Below, piece after piece: positions 33,313 through 45,485 of a stretch of DNA of 64,000 nucleotides. Position 1 is the first letter of the stretch. Each line of letters begins with the position of its first letter. Below the pieces are notes generated by a model, which saw nothing but the letters and a program-made list of their open reading frames with translations, made no database searches and was not told the DNA's origin. This DNA comes from Cladopsammia gracilis (Eukaryota; Cnidaria; Anthozoa; Scleractinia; Dendrophylliidae). Position numbers and translations under genes: made by a program. Location of the stretch: positions 40,001 to 104,000 of the forward strand of contig JAJGOT010000942.1 in the NCBI GenBank assembly GCA_022457155.1. Direction: 5' to 3'.

Positions 33313-33328
33313 TCACTCAGTCAATAAG
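33203..33328. repeat. Long terminal hairpin, right side of the Crypton-like element
   Basis: ACTTATTGACTGAATTAGGT... pairs with ...CTCACTCAGTCAATAAGT. Internal arms CGGACGGGAAAATATTTGGC and GCCAAATATTTTCCCGTCCG are perfect. Close relative of 62785-62917. Confidence 0.85.
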
Positions 33329-33344
33329 TGCATAATGATAAATA

Positions 33345-36300
33345 TTTGGTGAAGAATCTTTTATTTATAGAGCGTTTCGTATTTACTAGTTGGCTCATAG
33401 GAGCCTTTGATTTCTTTGTTGGAGTAGAACTAATTCAGGGAACCTGGTAAGATACCGTCTAGATAAGCGAATTAAGCACGTCTGGGGAGTAAAGGTGGTG
33501 CGAGGGGGAGGGAGAACCTGTAGACTTTCTTTTGATGCCGCCGATCTTACCTCCGTAATTATCCTCCTTTGCTCAACAAGGACATATAACAAGCCTTTGA
33601 GGCAATAAAAAGATGCAACTGACACAAGATTGTCGACTAGCGTTGCTACTGAGAAGTCAAAGGGTTTCCTAACAACAAAAACATCTTTATCACGCATTGC
33701 ATACCAAATTGCAGTTACTGATCCATGGCAAACTGCTATGGGAAATTAACTAGTTTCTTGCAAACTTGCCGCTTCGTGTATTGTTGTGAAACAAGATGCG
33801 ACTGGTAACTTCCTTTTGAGTCCTACTCTAGGTAGTTTCTCGGTTCTGGAAACAACAGTTGTTCATCAAACATTGTCTGACTAAAATTTCTAAAATGTCA
33901 GATTTTACATGGAAAGAAAATGACTTATTTCTAAAGCTTATGATTAGCAGATTCTGTTTCTACAAATGGCCTCTTCTCATTGGGTTTAACTCTCAGTTGC
34001 TCTGCTTGGCGACGCTTCTTCTCTTCCCACTGGCATGAAGATCAGACTTGCTGACTCGTTTCTTGTTCCTTAAAAGAGAGGCCTTGTTGACAAATTTGCC
34101 TGCTGGTGTAGACAGCCCTTCTATTATTCTCACTCTTCTGGCAGCTTCATTGTGAAAGTGCAATACTGCAGAAGCTACAGCACAACATTTCACGCCATGG
34201 TGTTTTATGTTTTGGGTACCCAATCCAAACCAGGGGATTGATATACTCTTTTTGGTTTTGCAAAGTGCCACATATACAGTACATATAAATCGCTCAACGA
34301 GTTTTGTTTCACTCAGTGTCATGACAGTTTGGCACTTCTTACTCCAAGTAAACGGTCGTCACCTTTGCAGGTGGAGGTTCAGTTGCAAGATGTTATTGCC
34401 ATTTGCACCACACGTTTTCCCCAGGAGGGAAAATCTGTGTTGTTTAATTGCATCCTCAGCTTTAACAATGATGTTGTTTTTCGTAGTATATACTGCACCA
34501 TCAATCTCCCTGTGAATGATTTGGGAGGCAGAGTGTTTTGTCAAATGGCTTGACTATAGTATTACGTATTAACAAAAAACTTTATTTATCAAGGGTGACA
34601 CTTGACACTAAAAAAAGACTGAAAAACTTTTGGCCCTAACTAAAATACAATATGTACATCAACTATTTACAATATACAAAAACAATACTTCTAAGTGGAA
34701 GTGTATATTGATAAAAAAACTATTAGTATGAAATAATGTATGGTATGATAATTGCTAAAACTATAAAACTGAGTAAGAAAAAAGACAAAAACAAATAGAA
34801 ATGTTCGAAGTCCTTATACGAAAGTAAAACATATTTGCAAATAGCTTTCTAAAAAGAAAGTTATGACTATTCTTGTTTAATTTGATTGAGGGACGCATTG
34901 TACAGTTCTACATTGAACACTGAAAAAGAATTCCCTTATTTGGTTTCGTGCATGAAGCATGGACACATTACATGTAAATTATTTGAGTCATGTCCATTAT
35001 TTGTTTCATCATATCTTCTGAGAGGCGGCTACGACCTCCAACTGACTTTTCGTTCTCCAGTTTGCCTTTTGCTATCGCTTTCAACTTCGAAAAGTGTTTG
35101 CCCATTCGTTTTTGGATATGCCCTACACAATAGAGTTTGATCACCTTGCAGTATCCTCCACAACATTGAAAGCCTTGTTATCTCCATTACAAACCGTGCA
35201 TTTGTATATAATATTATGGTGCTTTAGAGACCGGACCACCCAACTACACTGCTGCTCCCTCTGTTTCTTAGTATGTAAACGGCCTTCAAAATTTATGTCA
35301 CCAAAGCTAAGTGATGACATAATAACAGCTATTAATATGAACAGATGTTTCTCTCTGGCATACAAAAGATAAAGTCTCTAAAGGCGAATCTTCAAGGTAA
35401 AAGCAGATAGATCACTTATTAATAATCTTCTTGTGGAAGATAAGAAGAAAAACAATCTTGTCACTTAAAATTTAAAACATCATCAAACGCAAACTGCATC
35501 ATATAGTTAAAATATATGGAACAGATGCTTTTCAACTGACCTCTTTAATAAAAGAACTATGATTATGCAATATGCCAGGAGTTTTATGTTTTCTTTGGCG
35601 TTTTGGCGTATCTGTTTTCCAGAAAACGGTTTTCTTTTTCTCTTCTCTCTATATACATCTTTTTTGTCTTTGTTCTGGCCATTTTAGCCAAACGTGATGA
35701 TTAAACAGTGGTCTACTTCTCAGAACACAAAGAAAATCAAGCGAACTTTGCTACTGCATGAGATTGATTTCTGGAAATTGTACAGTGGTCTCCTCCTCAG
35801 ACCAGAAAATTCAGTCAAACGGCAACCATGAGTTGCATTAATCAGTCTGTTTTGTTCATTTTTACCATGCTGTTTGTCAATACTAAGAATTGTATGGTGC
35901 TTTACCTGCCTTTCCTCCTATTTTACCTATTTTACCTGCTCTGTCTTCTGGTGTTTTTGTTTGTACAAATGCTTTGTCCAAAATGTATTTAATAGCAGGA
36001 GTATTAACTGAGGTAGTAAGTTCTGGGGACCCAACAAAGGTGGAGGGTATGGTAAAATGAGTTAAATATATAACAAGTAAAGAGGATTACGAATTATGTT
36101 AAAACTGTTTTAAAATGGTGTTAAAAGTTCAAACTACATTAAAAACGCAATAAATAATTCAGATCTGTTCGAAAAAAGGACATTGCAGAGAGGCAAGGGT
36201 TGGTACACGAAAAGTGATTGGGTTCAGCTCAGCTCAAGCTGTTGACATTCACAGCATACTTGGACTCTGTTTCTATAATCCTTTTTATTGCTTATTGCAC

Positions 36301-36345
36301 GATCTTGTAGTTCCATTTGCATATTATTATTGAAGACCCACATAC
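33345..36345 (-). mobile_element. Mutator-like element relic, copy 1
   Basis: Minus-strand fragments: NIIYKCTVCNGDNKAFNVVE then a frame with KVIKLYCVGHIQKRMGKH (around 35090-35300), EDAIKQHRFSLLGK (34359-34544), and the C-terminal TKKSISIPWFGLGTQNIKHH then GVKCCAVASAVLHFH and KSDLHASGKRR (33993-34322). From memory, YxCTxxCDGDxKAF...VGHVQKRMGKHL marks the Mutator-like transposase domain abundant in cnidarians. Multiple stops and frame changes, and AT-rich interruptions at 34560-34900. Collinear with 41065-44205. Confidence 0.55.
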
Positions 36346-36807
36346 GTGATTCAGACATTGGCTTCAGGCATAAAAGAAAGACCAGCTAAAGATTTTGAAT
36401 GGCAGGGCATGTTCATTATTGCACAGCAGGAGGACAGCCCGTCATAACCAGTTCCTAATTCTTTTAAATAATGTAAAAATATTTTCCGTTTTTGGTGTGA
36501 TGTTGGGTGATGTCTGCCAACAAGTGTTTTCTTCACAAAAGCTGCTGTAGGTCTGACACTTATCCTACACTGCTGGAGGCATTTTCTTCAATAGTTAGAT
36601 TTCCTGAATTAAAACATAATGGGAAAAATATACTACGACCCACAGTGACAGGGTCACATACATTTAACATAACAGAATGCATAAATTGTTATTTATTCAA
36701 TAGCAGTGTCACAGTATCTCAAAAGTCTAAAACAATTCCCCATTATAATAAAACTATATATTTTCAGCTGCCTATTTTAAAGTCCTTTAGCAGGGAAGCA
36801 CTTGTAA

Positions 36808-36839
<32 letters not shown>

Positions 36840-36870
36840 TACTATTTTTAATATTATTATTGTTATTATT
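36808..36870 (+). repeat. (ATT)n microsatellite
   Basis: About 20 ATT/ACT/GTT-type triplets, beginning with 10 perfect ones. Confidence 0.95.
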
Positions 36871-37105
36871 ACTTTTTTGATCAGTAGTTTCGGACTTGAT
36901 GGCACAACGTTTTCTCGTCATCTGGTTCACAGTCAATTTCTTTACACCTTTTAATTGCATGTTATCATGTTTGCTAAATTAAAGATCTTACTACTCATCA
37001 TTTTACCCTCACAACACTCGCACTCACGGTTCTCGGATTCTTTGAATACAATGACCACATTTTCTACAGAATTTCAGTTTATTCCTTGAAGAACGTAGTA
37101 GCTGA

Positions 37106-38170
37106 TCACTCTTTTTGCCAGATTACCAGGCTTTTTCCATTCTTCTCATCTCTGAGTGCAGCTACCACTTCTTTTTTCTCTTCCTTTTCTTGCTTACGTT
37201 TTTTGGCCTCCTCAAGATCTATTTGCCAGTGAGTGGTTGCCATGAACTCCTGGAAAGTTGTTGTCACTGGCAATCCATAGGTTTGGTGAATCTTGATGGG
37301 ACAATGAAAAAGCCAGGATCATAATTAAGGCAGTTATGTTTCTTCATTGCACCACTTCCTCGCTAATGAAGTGGACGTTCAATGAAATATTGTAATGAGA
37401 GCCTTTCCTCGTAACAACTCTCATCGTGTCCGCCCACATATGCTTTCCTCTCACTCAAACAATTTAAAAGTCATCTTCATCTTCCCCTTTCTCATTCTAA
37501 AATCTCATTAATATTGTTTGCATCGACTCCTTGAAAAAGAGAAAGAAAGAAATACAATGACTGTCTGAAAATTATTCGACAAATGGAAAAATATACATCA
37601 AGTAATGAAATGTTCTGATGTTGTTCCTGCCATATCTTTTTGCAATTCCTGGACTGAAGCAACTCTCCACGATTTCCACTTCAGTACTTCCACTTCGGTG
37701 TTGTCACGCATTAATTGTAAATTGGAGGGGTTGGTTGTAATCTAATCCAAACAGCTCTCAGGTGTCAGTCTCAATTAAGTAGAAATCAAGATACTTTGGA
37801 GCGTCATAATCTGAAATAGAAGCTTTGTTAATTCTTGTTACCAGGAGTTGGTTGAACACAACAGGGAGACATGAATTTCTATATTCCTGTGCACGCTTCC
37901 ATGCAGTTCCAGTAGAAAAGTCCAAAAAGACCTTCTGTTTGAAATAATGCTGGGCTCACACATTAACCGGTAGCCCGTTTAATTTGGTGGGGATGGAAGC
38001 CTACTTTTTGCGATGAGCCATGCAAAGAGTGCCAAACAGGTAGCTTTGTTTTCACGGTGTTCTTAGCCAACAGGGTGATACAAGGCACCATCATCAGGAT
38101 CAAACAAGCAGCCACGTCTGATGTGCTCCCGCTGAATTTTGCCACGCGGATAACATTCTGGATGTAAATA
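37106..38170 (-). pseudogene. Decayed protein-coding sequence of unknown family
   Basis: Minus-strand open blocks in different frames: GKIQREHIRRGCLFDPDDGA (~38120), QKVFLDFSTGTAWKRAQEYR and NKASISDYDAPKYLDFYLIE (~37930-37760), NTEVEVLKWKSWRVASVQEL (~37700-37640), KAYVGGHDESCYEERLSLQY (~37430), and the terminus TYGLPVTTTFQEFMATTHWQ, IDLEEAKKRKQEKEEKKE and VIWQKE-stop (37106-37300). The blocks are protein-like and collinear, so this is one broken gene. I do not recognise the family; its setting between Mutator-like copies suggests a mobile element. Confidence 0.4.
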
Positions 38171-38326
38171 GACGAACTACCTTTAAAAAAGGGAGAAAAA
38201 AATATTTTTGTAAGGTCTGGCTGAGCATTACTCAAGAAAAGGAAAAATATATATCATGTGTTAACGTGACTACTGAAATTCGTTGGCACACTCCTTGTTG
38301 AAAACGATTAAATTCTGGGTGTTATC

Positions 38327-38350
38327 TGTAACTGTAACTGTAACTGTAAA
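38327..38350 (+). repeat. (CTGTAA)4 tract with LINE-like reversed tail
   Basis: Four CTGTAA units followed by ATCTTTATTTAAACACGG, resembling the end of a non-LTR element in reverse orientation. Confidence 0.6.
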
Positions 38351-38611
38351 TCTTTATTTAAACACGGTAAAATCATCAGGAACCTAACTAACCTAACTAG
38401 CCTAAACAAATTACAAAGCTTACTATCTATCATCAGGATCTATCAGGTGGTAACTATTTTCCAAGACTGTTTCATTTGTTTGTCGGCCATTTCTGCACCA
38501 GTGGACATTGGTCTGCAAATTCTTTTGTGAAATGCAAAGTTTGGTTTTTTGTTTTAACTTGGTAACTTAAAGGTCAGTTTTGAAGTATACCGATTTTGGT
38601 TGTGTTGTATG

Positions 38612-38740
38612 TGTTGTGGTTCAATTTTATACTTGGTTCAAATTTTATTTTGCTTTGTTTAAAAATCATTACCATACATTACCATAGCCAAAAACAAAGA
38701 AAAATAAAATTTGAACCAAGGATAAAATTGAACCACAACA
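38612..38740. mobile_element. ~130-bp foldback MITE
   Basis: TGTTGTGGTTCAATTTTATA...CAAATTTTATTTTGCTTTGT pairs with ACAAAGAAAAATAAAATTTG...TATAAAATTGAACC-type sequence ending ACCACAACA. Loop ~35 nt. No coding. Confidence 0.8.
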
Positions 38741-39389
38741 TAAATGTTTGGTCAGCACCAGTTGATGTCAAATTACGATTGTAAATTTTTGTGCGTTTTT
38801 ACCAGATAATGGGATGTGATCGGTTTGTTACAAATGATGACAATTACATGTCGGCGGCGCCAAGCGCGGGAAAACGCGTGCGAGCAAGTTACGATTGGTT
38901 TTGGTTTTACTTCTGATTGGTCGAGAAAGTGGCGCGAGATATTTTAGCCAATCAAAAAGCAGAGCAATGCAAAACCAAAGCAATTGTGTAATTACTTTCG
39001 ACACTCAATTGAAAACTGCTCTAAGCAAACAATGTCATGACGTCATGTCCGATGCTAGCAGGACCTATTTAGTCCCCGACAAGACCTTTTATGAAAACAA
39101 CAAAAAAGTGACAGAAAATAGATATGATGTTGTTCCAGCTTTATCTTTTTGTACCTTTTTGTTTGTTAAACTTTCCTTGTATATTCAGTTACTCCAATCA
39201 CTCCCCCAAACTTGACATAACCCGAAAATTGGGTAAAGCTTTGGATAAGGTACGTCTTTGTAAATACTTAAATTGTAGTACTTTTTTCTTTCTGTGATAC
39301 ATTAGAATGACCTTGTTACAGCAATCCACATGATTTGTTTCTATATATTTTGTAACCTCAAATAACCCATCACATCCTATCTCATACAT

Positions 39390-40168
39390 TTAATATACCT
39401 TTGAAGTCAGAACTGTGAAGACATATTTTAAGCAAGCAAATATGACGTCACTTTCTCTGAGGTGTAAGTTCTTGTAAGTTGTCAGATCACGAATTTCATT
39501 GTCCTGATCACCGTAAAAGCCCAGAACATCCAGAGCTTCCGTACGGTTCATGTTATATCTTTCTCGGACATTACCATAATGATTTGTAATAATGAGACTA
39601 AAGAGAGATTTCTCGTATCTATGACAACCAAAAAAATGTTCTCGTGGTATGGTCCATATCTTACAGTCTTGAACAAAGGCGCCGATTGATGCCCATTTCA
39701 TCACATGCTTTTGGACATCCGCTGTGTTGAATGCAAGAATGGTAGCCCCAGGTAATATGTCAGTCCAGTTTTTCCCTGTGAGGTCAGTGGAAAGTATTCA
39801 ATCACACCGGGGTCATTTGCTGCTGCAATCGAATGAGATTTAGTTCCAATTTTGAGGATAAAATGGAATTCCAGACTTGAAGTGAGCCAGTCTTTCCATA
39901 ACCTTGTTAACATGCCCGTAAATTCTTACAGAAGTATCAAACAACTTGACTCCGTCAAATTCCGACACATTTGGACGATGATTAGAATTTTAAAAGCAAA
40001 GTTTGGCAGTTTTTTTATGTGAGGTGGATATTTATCAAAGTCGAACTTTCTGTAGGTCACGTAAGGCAGCTTTTTTAATTGACTGGCTTGTGACCCATCG
40101 AGTCCAATATCATAACAAAACAGTTTCTTCTCTGGAAAGCGCGTGGGAAAAAAGTTGAAATTCGCCAT
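39390..40168 (-). pseudogene. DUF1647-like glycosyltransferase-family pseudogene
   Basis: Starts MANFNFFPTRFPEKKLFCYD then IGLDGSQASQLKKLPYVTYR and KFDFDKYPPHIKKL (39926-40168). After a frame change near 39930 comes a degraded middle with SGIPFYPQNW, and 39390-39704 gives MKWASIGAFVQDCKI, GCHRYEKSLFSLIITNHYGN and DVLGFYGDQDNEIRDL. The order matches the DUF1647 family (known from nematodes and cnidarians; glycosyltransferase-like, type II membrane proteins), from memory. The usual membrane anchor is missing; its first exon region is tandemly duplicated. Two frame changes and a stop make it non-functional. Confidence 0.65.
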
Positions 40169-40407
40169 TAGCTCTCCAAAATGGTTTCTTGAGGCTGCGG
40201 TGACATGAACCGCGGCTTCGAGAAATGCTTATTCTCCTTGTGACTTGGCTTGTGACTCATCGAGTCCAATATCATAACAAAACAGTTTCTTCTCTGGAAA
40301 GCGCGTGCGAAAAAAGTTGAAATTCGCCATTAGCTCTCCAAAATGGTTACCTCAGGCTGCGGTGACATGAACCGCGGCTTCGAAAAATGTTTATTCCCCT
40401 TGTGACT
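40084..40407. repeat. 162-bp tandem duplication, two units plus a partial third
   Basis: TGGCTTGTGAC(C/T)CATCGAGTCC recurs at 40084 and 40246, and its first part at 40408, each 162 bp apart. The units differ at a handful of sites. The duplicated segment contains the presumptive start region of the DUF1647-like frame. Confidence 0.9.
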
Positions 40408-40442
40408 TGGCTTGTGACTCATGGGGACAAATTTGCAAATTT

Positions 40443-40505
40443 TCACTCCTTCCCTTCTTTCCTCCATGCTTCCTTTCTTCCATCCTTCCTTTCTTCCGTC
40501 CTTCC
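40443..40505 (+). repeat. CTTC-rich polypyrimidine microsatellite
   Basis: Irregular CTTC/CTTT units over ~60 bp. Confidence 0.9.
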
Positions 40506-40743
40506 ACGGGCTGTAAACCTTTAATTGTAATTCTGCCGGTGCGGCTTTTCACCCGTTCCAAATGCAAAGAAATATAGATCGGGTATACCTGTACTCGACC
40601 GCAGGAAAAGAGGGCATTATTAACATGATGTACTGATGTTTCGCGTTTGGAATACTTTGATGTCAAATTAAAACCGATTTAAGGACTTCAACTGGATTCT
40701 TCATCATAAACACGGATTAAATATTAAAAATTAACCAAACTAA

Positions 40744-40825
40744 ACTTGTTAGTGGTGGTCTAGTAGTCTAGGGCGCTGTCGAACGCCATCGAGAATCGCC
40801 GACCCGCGTTCAAATCCAGGTAAAG
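40744..40825 (+). repeat. tRNA-like sequence (SINE head or tRNA pseudogene)
   Basis: A-box-like TGGTCTAGTAG and B-box-like CGTTCAAATCC with ~45 nt between them, including an extended middle as in type II (Ser/Leu) tRNAs. Acceptor stem pairing is poor. No tail typical of the 56.7-kb SINE follows. Confidence 0.45.
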
Positions 40826-41064
40826 CCATAGAGCAATTTCTCTCCTTTTTCCATTTCTTTTATTTCTAAACGGAAATTTGATGAAATTGGTAACCTTTAT
40901 CGAAAGTCTGAATTTAAGTTCCCTATTTCTAAACGTGCAACACAAGACATTCGGCTCTGAAAATCTCTGGCACGTTTTGTCATTAAATCTATTTACCGCG
41001 GTTACGCCGCTAAATGTCAACTTCGATATGGATCTGTTCCTCAATGTGCAACCTCAATATATCG

Positions 41065-44000
41065 CGTATTTTTGGGTGAAGAATCTTTTTTTTAAGAGCG
41101 TTTCGTATTTACGAGTTGGCTCAGAAGCCTTTGATTTCGTTGTTGGAGAAGAGCCAATTCAGGAAACCTGGTAAAATCACTCTAGATAAGCGAATTAATT
41201 GCGTCTGAGGACATATAACAATCCTTTGAAGACATATTACAAGGACATATAACAAGCCTTTGAAGCAATAAAAATATGCAACTGATACAAGATTGTCGAC
41301 TTGCGTTGCTGCCGTAAACACTAAGGGTTTCTTGTAAACAAAACATCTTTATAACGCATTGCAAACCAATTACACCAAACCATGGAATTGCAGTGAATGA
41401 CCCGTGACAAACTGCTATGCGAAATTAGTGAGTTTCTTGCAAAGTTGCCGCTTCGTGCATGTTGTGAAACAAGATGCGACTGGTAACTTCCTTTGGGTGG
41501 TACTCTAAGTAGTTTATCGGTGCTGAAAATAACAGTTGATCATCCGATATTGTCTGACCAAAATTTCGAAAATGTCAGACTAATTTTACATCATGTCCTG
41601 GAAAGAAACTAATTATGATTAGCAACTTATGTTCCACAAAGGGCCTCTCCTCACAGGGTTTGACTCTCAGTTGCTCTGCTTGGTGACGCTTCTTCTCTTC
41701 CCACTAGCATGAAGATCAGACTTTCTGACTCGTTTCGTGTCCCTTAAAAGAGAGGCCCTGTTGACAAATTTGCCTTCTGGTGTAAACAGCCTTTCCATAA
41801 TTCCCACTCTTCTGACAGCTTCACTGTGAAAGTGAAATACTGCAGAGGCTACAGCACAGCATTTCACGCCATGATGTTTTATGTTTTGGGTACCCAATCC
41901 AAACTAGGGATTTGATATACACTCTTTGGTTTTGCAAAGTAACACATATGCATGTAAATCGCTCAACGAGCTTTGTTTCACTCAGTGTCATAACAGTTGG
42001 GCACATCTAACTCCAAGTAGACAGTCATCACCTTTGTAGGTGGAGTTTCCTGTTGCAAGATCTTAATTGCCACTTACAGCACGAGTTTTCTCCAATAGGG
42101 CAAAATCTGTTTTGTTTATTTTTATGCAGCATACTTATTTTTATGCAGCATACTGCACCATCAACCTCCCGGTAAATGATTTGGGAGGCATAGTGTTTTG
42201 TCAAATGGCTTGACCATAGTATTACTTAACCAACAGAAAAAAACTTTATTCATCAAGGGTGACACGACAGAAAAAAAAAAGACTAAAAAACTTGTGGCCC
42301 TAACTAAAATACAGGTACATCAACTATTTACAAGATACAAGAACAAGACTTCTAAGTGAAAGTTTATATAAATTGATAAAAAAAACTATAAGTATGAAAT
42401 AATGTAAGGGTATGATAATAACTAAAACTATAAAACTGAGAAAGAGAAAAGAGAAAAATAAATAGAAATGTTCGAATTCCTTATACAAAGGTAAAACATG
42501 TTTGCAAATGGCATTATAAAAAGAAAGTTATGACTATACATTCTGCACATTCTACAGCGTACAGTGGACACTGAAAAGGAATTCCCTTATTTGGTTTCGC
42601 GCATGAGGCATGGACATATTACATGTTAGTTCTTTGAGTCATGTCCACTGTTTGTTTCATCATATCTTCTGAGAGGCGGCTGCGACCTCCAATTGACTTT
42701 CCCGTTCTCCAGTTTGCCTTTTGCTATCGCTTTCAACTTCAAAAAGTGTTTGCCCATTTGTTTTTGGATATGCCCTACACAATAGAGTTTGATCACCTTG
42801 CAGTATCCTGCACAACATTGAAGGCCTTGTTATCTCCATTACAAACCGTTCATTTGTATCTAATATTATGGTGCTTTAGAGACCTACTACACTTCTACAC
42901 TGCTGGTCCCTCTGTTTTCATAGCATGTAAACGGCCTTCAAAATTTATGTCACCAACGCTATGTGATGACATGATTACATCTGTTAATATCAACATATTT
43001 TTCTCTCTGGCTTACAAAAATAAGTATCCAAAGGCGACTCATCAAGGTAAAAGCTGCACTTTGCAGATAGATCACTTATTAATCATCTTCTTGTAGAAGA
43101 TAAGAAGTAAAGCAATCGTGTCAATTAAATTTAAAACATCATCAACCGCAAACTACATCATATAGTTGAAATATTTTGAACTATCTTACTATCAAACACG
43201 TACCTAGGAGAGTGACAACGAAAACTTGTTGAGGTCTATTAGTCTGAATCCCTTATCCTTGAATGTCCTTTTTATCATCGGAACTTTCTGATGAAGAGTC
43301 GCGTGTGGAATTTGGTAAATTCTGTTTCATTCTAGAGGCACTGATTGGTTGATCAATGTTAGAATCACAGAAACAACTACGATTTTGCAATATGCCAGGA
43401 GTTTTACGTTTTCTTTGGCGTTTTGGTATATCTGTTTTCCAGGAAACGGTTTTCTTTTTCTCTTCTCTCTATACACATCATTTTACCTTGGTCTGGCCAT
43501 TTTAGCCAAACTCGATGATTGAACAGATGGATTTCTGCAAATTATACAGTAGTCTACTTTTCAGAACACAAAGAAATTTATGCGAACTTTGCTGCTGCAT
43601 GAGATGGATTTCTGAAAATTCTACTATGGTCTACTCCCCCTCAGACCAGAAAATTAAAGTCGATAATATTTCAAAAGGCAACCATGAGCGCAGTAATCAG
43701 TCTGTTTTGTTCATTTTTAACATGCTGTCTGTCATATCTAAGGATTATGTGGTCCATTTCCTCCCTTTTCTCCTATTTTACCTTAGTTTCTACTGCTCTG
43801 GCCTCTGATGTTTTTGTTTGCACAAATGCTTTGTTCAAAAGGTATTACGTAGCGGGAGTATTAACTGAGGTAGTAAGTTCTGGGGGCTTAACAAAGGTGG
43901 AGGGTATGGTAAAATGCGTAAAATATACAACAACTAAAGAAGAAATTAAGAAATATGTTACAACTATTTGGAAGTGGTTAACAGTTCAAACTACATAAAA

Positions 44001-44205
44001 AACGCTACAAATAATTAAGGTATGTTCCATAAAGGACATTGCAAAGAGGCAAGGGTTGGTATATGTAAATTGATTGGGTTCAGCTCAGCTCAAGCTGTTG
44101 ACAATCACAGCTATCATACTTGGACTCTGTTTCTTTAATCCTTTTTATTGCTTATTGCACGATCTTGTAGTCCATTTGCACATTCTTATTGAAGACCTGC
44201 ATAGA
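41065..44205 (-). mobile_element. Mutator-like element relic, copy 2
   Basis: Direct-orientation duplicate of 33345-36345: TCTTTT(T)TTTA(A/T)AGAGCGTTTCGTAT at the left and GATCTTGTAG(T)TCCATTTGCA at the right are shared. Its minus strand carries GTQNIKHHGVKCCAVASAVF then HFHSEAVRRVGIMERLF (41667-41897), parallel to copy 1. It differs by scattered substitutions and indels (for example extra sequence at 43160-43370). Both copies have independent breaks, so they are two old copies, not an assembly echo. Confidence 0.6.
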
Positions 44206-44314
44206 AACACCTGCACCCATCTCCCCATTTTCATTGTTCTCCCTGCTCCCTATTTTTTAGGACCGTTTCTTCCTTCTTCCTAATGTTTACCCGTTTTTCT
44301 CATGCAGATTTCTT

Positions 44315-45329
44315 TTAACCTTTAACTGCCAATCGTACATATTTGTACGAAAATCACTAGTAGTGATTAAAAATCTGCAGCTTTCATATATCTACACAAA
44401 TGGTAGTAATGATCCCTTGTTAAGGCAGAGCAATAAGTTTCATAGCATGAAAAACCAACTACTTGACTACAACTATGGATTTCCGCTGCATATGGTTGTT
44501 CATTCGGCAGCAAATCCAGAAATGCCCGTTTTCAACTTCCCAAGAAAACAACAAAAAACGCACATCTTTGCATCAATTTCTTTTAATGAAAAAGTAACTC
44601 TAAATCCAAAAGTGTACATTTGCAGCTAACTTTGAACCTATTCCTTCGCATCCACTTAGAAAAATTGCCATCAATATTTCAACAGACCGAGCAATTTCCA
44701 TTCAATCAGAGCTATTCTTGCAAACTTATATCCTTATGCACGACCGAAAGGAATTCTGGGTAATACAACCATTCCGGCGGCATGCAAGTCTACCTACCTC
44801 TGTTTGATATATTTTTTATGTGTCGAGCCACCCAGACCAACTGGCAAAATATTGCACCGAATGCATTCTTTAGAAGTCAAAAGTCGTCCAAATTGCCTTG
44901 GTAGGTCTCGAAATCCAACCACAGAAGGGCCAGAGAGACAACTTCACTCATGGACCGCCATGTTTTGCTACAGATACTTTTGGCGTTCCAGTCATAGTCA
45001 AATAATCTCTCACCTCTGGTTTCTTTCAGACGTTTGCCTCTGCCCACCATTCCAGCTTAATGATGCCAGTCTGGGGGTTTCTGCAGTGAAAAATGACTCG
45101 AAAAAGCACTTATAAACCAAATTCTTATCAGATTCGAGTCCGTGTGATCGCTAATCGAGCGAGCAACGCCTGAATACTGACGTCACAATGAAAATTCGAG
45201 CCCACGTTGATTTGAAACAGCGTATATTTTTATGTGAGCTATTTATATGCAGTCACGAAATTCTACAGATTGCCTAGCCCCACAAAACTGCTTTGGGAAC
45301 CCAAAGAAATTTGGCAGTTAAAGGGTTAA
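44315..45329. mobile_element. TTAA-flanked piggyBac-like MITE (~1.0 kb)
   Basis: TTAA at 44315-44318 and 45326-45329. Inner ends CCTTTAACTGCCAA on the left and CCCTTTAACTGCCAAA (reverse complement of right). CCC(T)-starting TIRs with TTAA duplications are the piggyBac pattern. Open frames inside (44363-44629, 44804-45115) show no transposase motif. Confidence 0.7.
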
Positions 45330-45485
45330 AGGCATTGTACATGTACAATGTACCATCAGGCGACAGCGACCTGCCAGCCACAGTACAGCAAAATATTTGT
45401 TTGATTTCATAACCGGTTAACAACAATAGGAGCCAAACACGAAAAAGTAATTTTATTTTATTAATTTTAATTTTATTTTCGACCA

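Larger units (their letters stand above)
30731..33328 (-). mobile_element. Crypton-like (DUF3504 tyrosine recombinase) element bounded by hairpins
   Basis: A decayed recombinase gene (31256-32770, minus) sits between a hairpin at 30731-30851 and one at 33203-33328. Between the gene and the right hairpin are CpG-rich repeats such as CGTACGGCCCCGC and AGCGGGGCCGG, which also occur in the hairpin-bounded element at 61632-62926. The ends are inferred from the hairpins; target duplications were not identified. Confidence 0.55.

Noticed and set aside
34886..35372. Forward-strand frames in the first Mutator-like copy
   Set aside because: Antisense to the NGDNKAF...VGHIQKRMGKH transposase-like blocks; same for 42641-43096 in copy 2.
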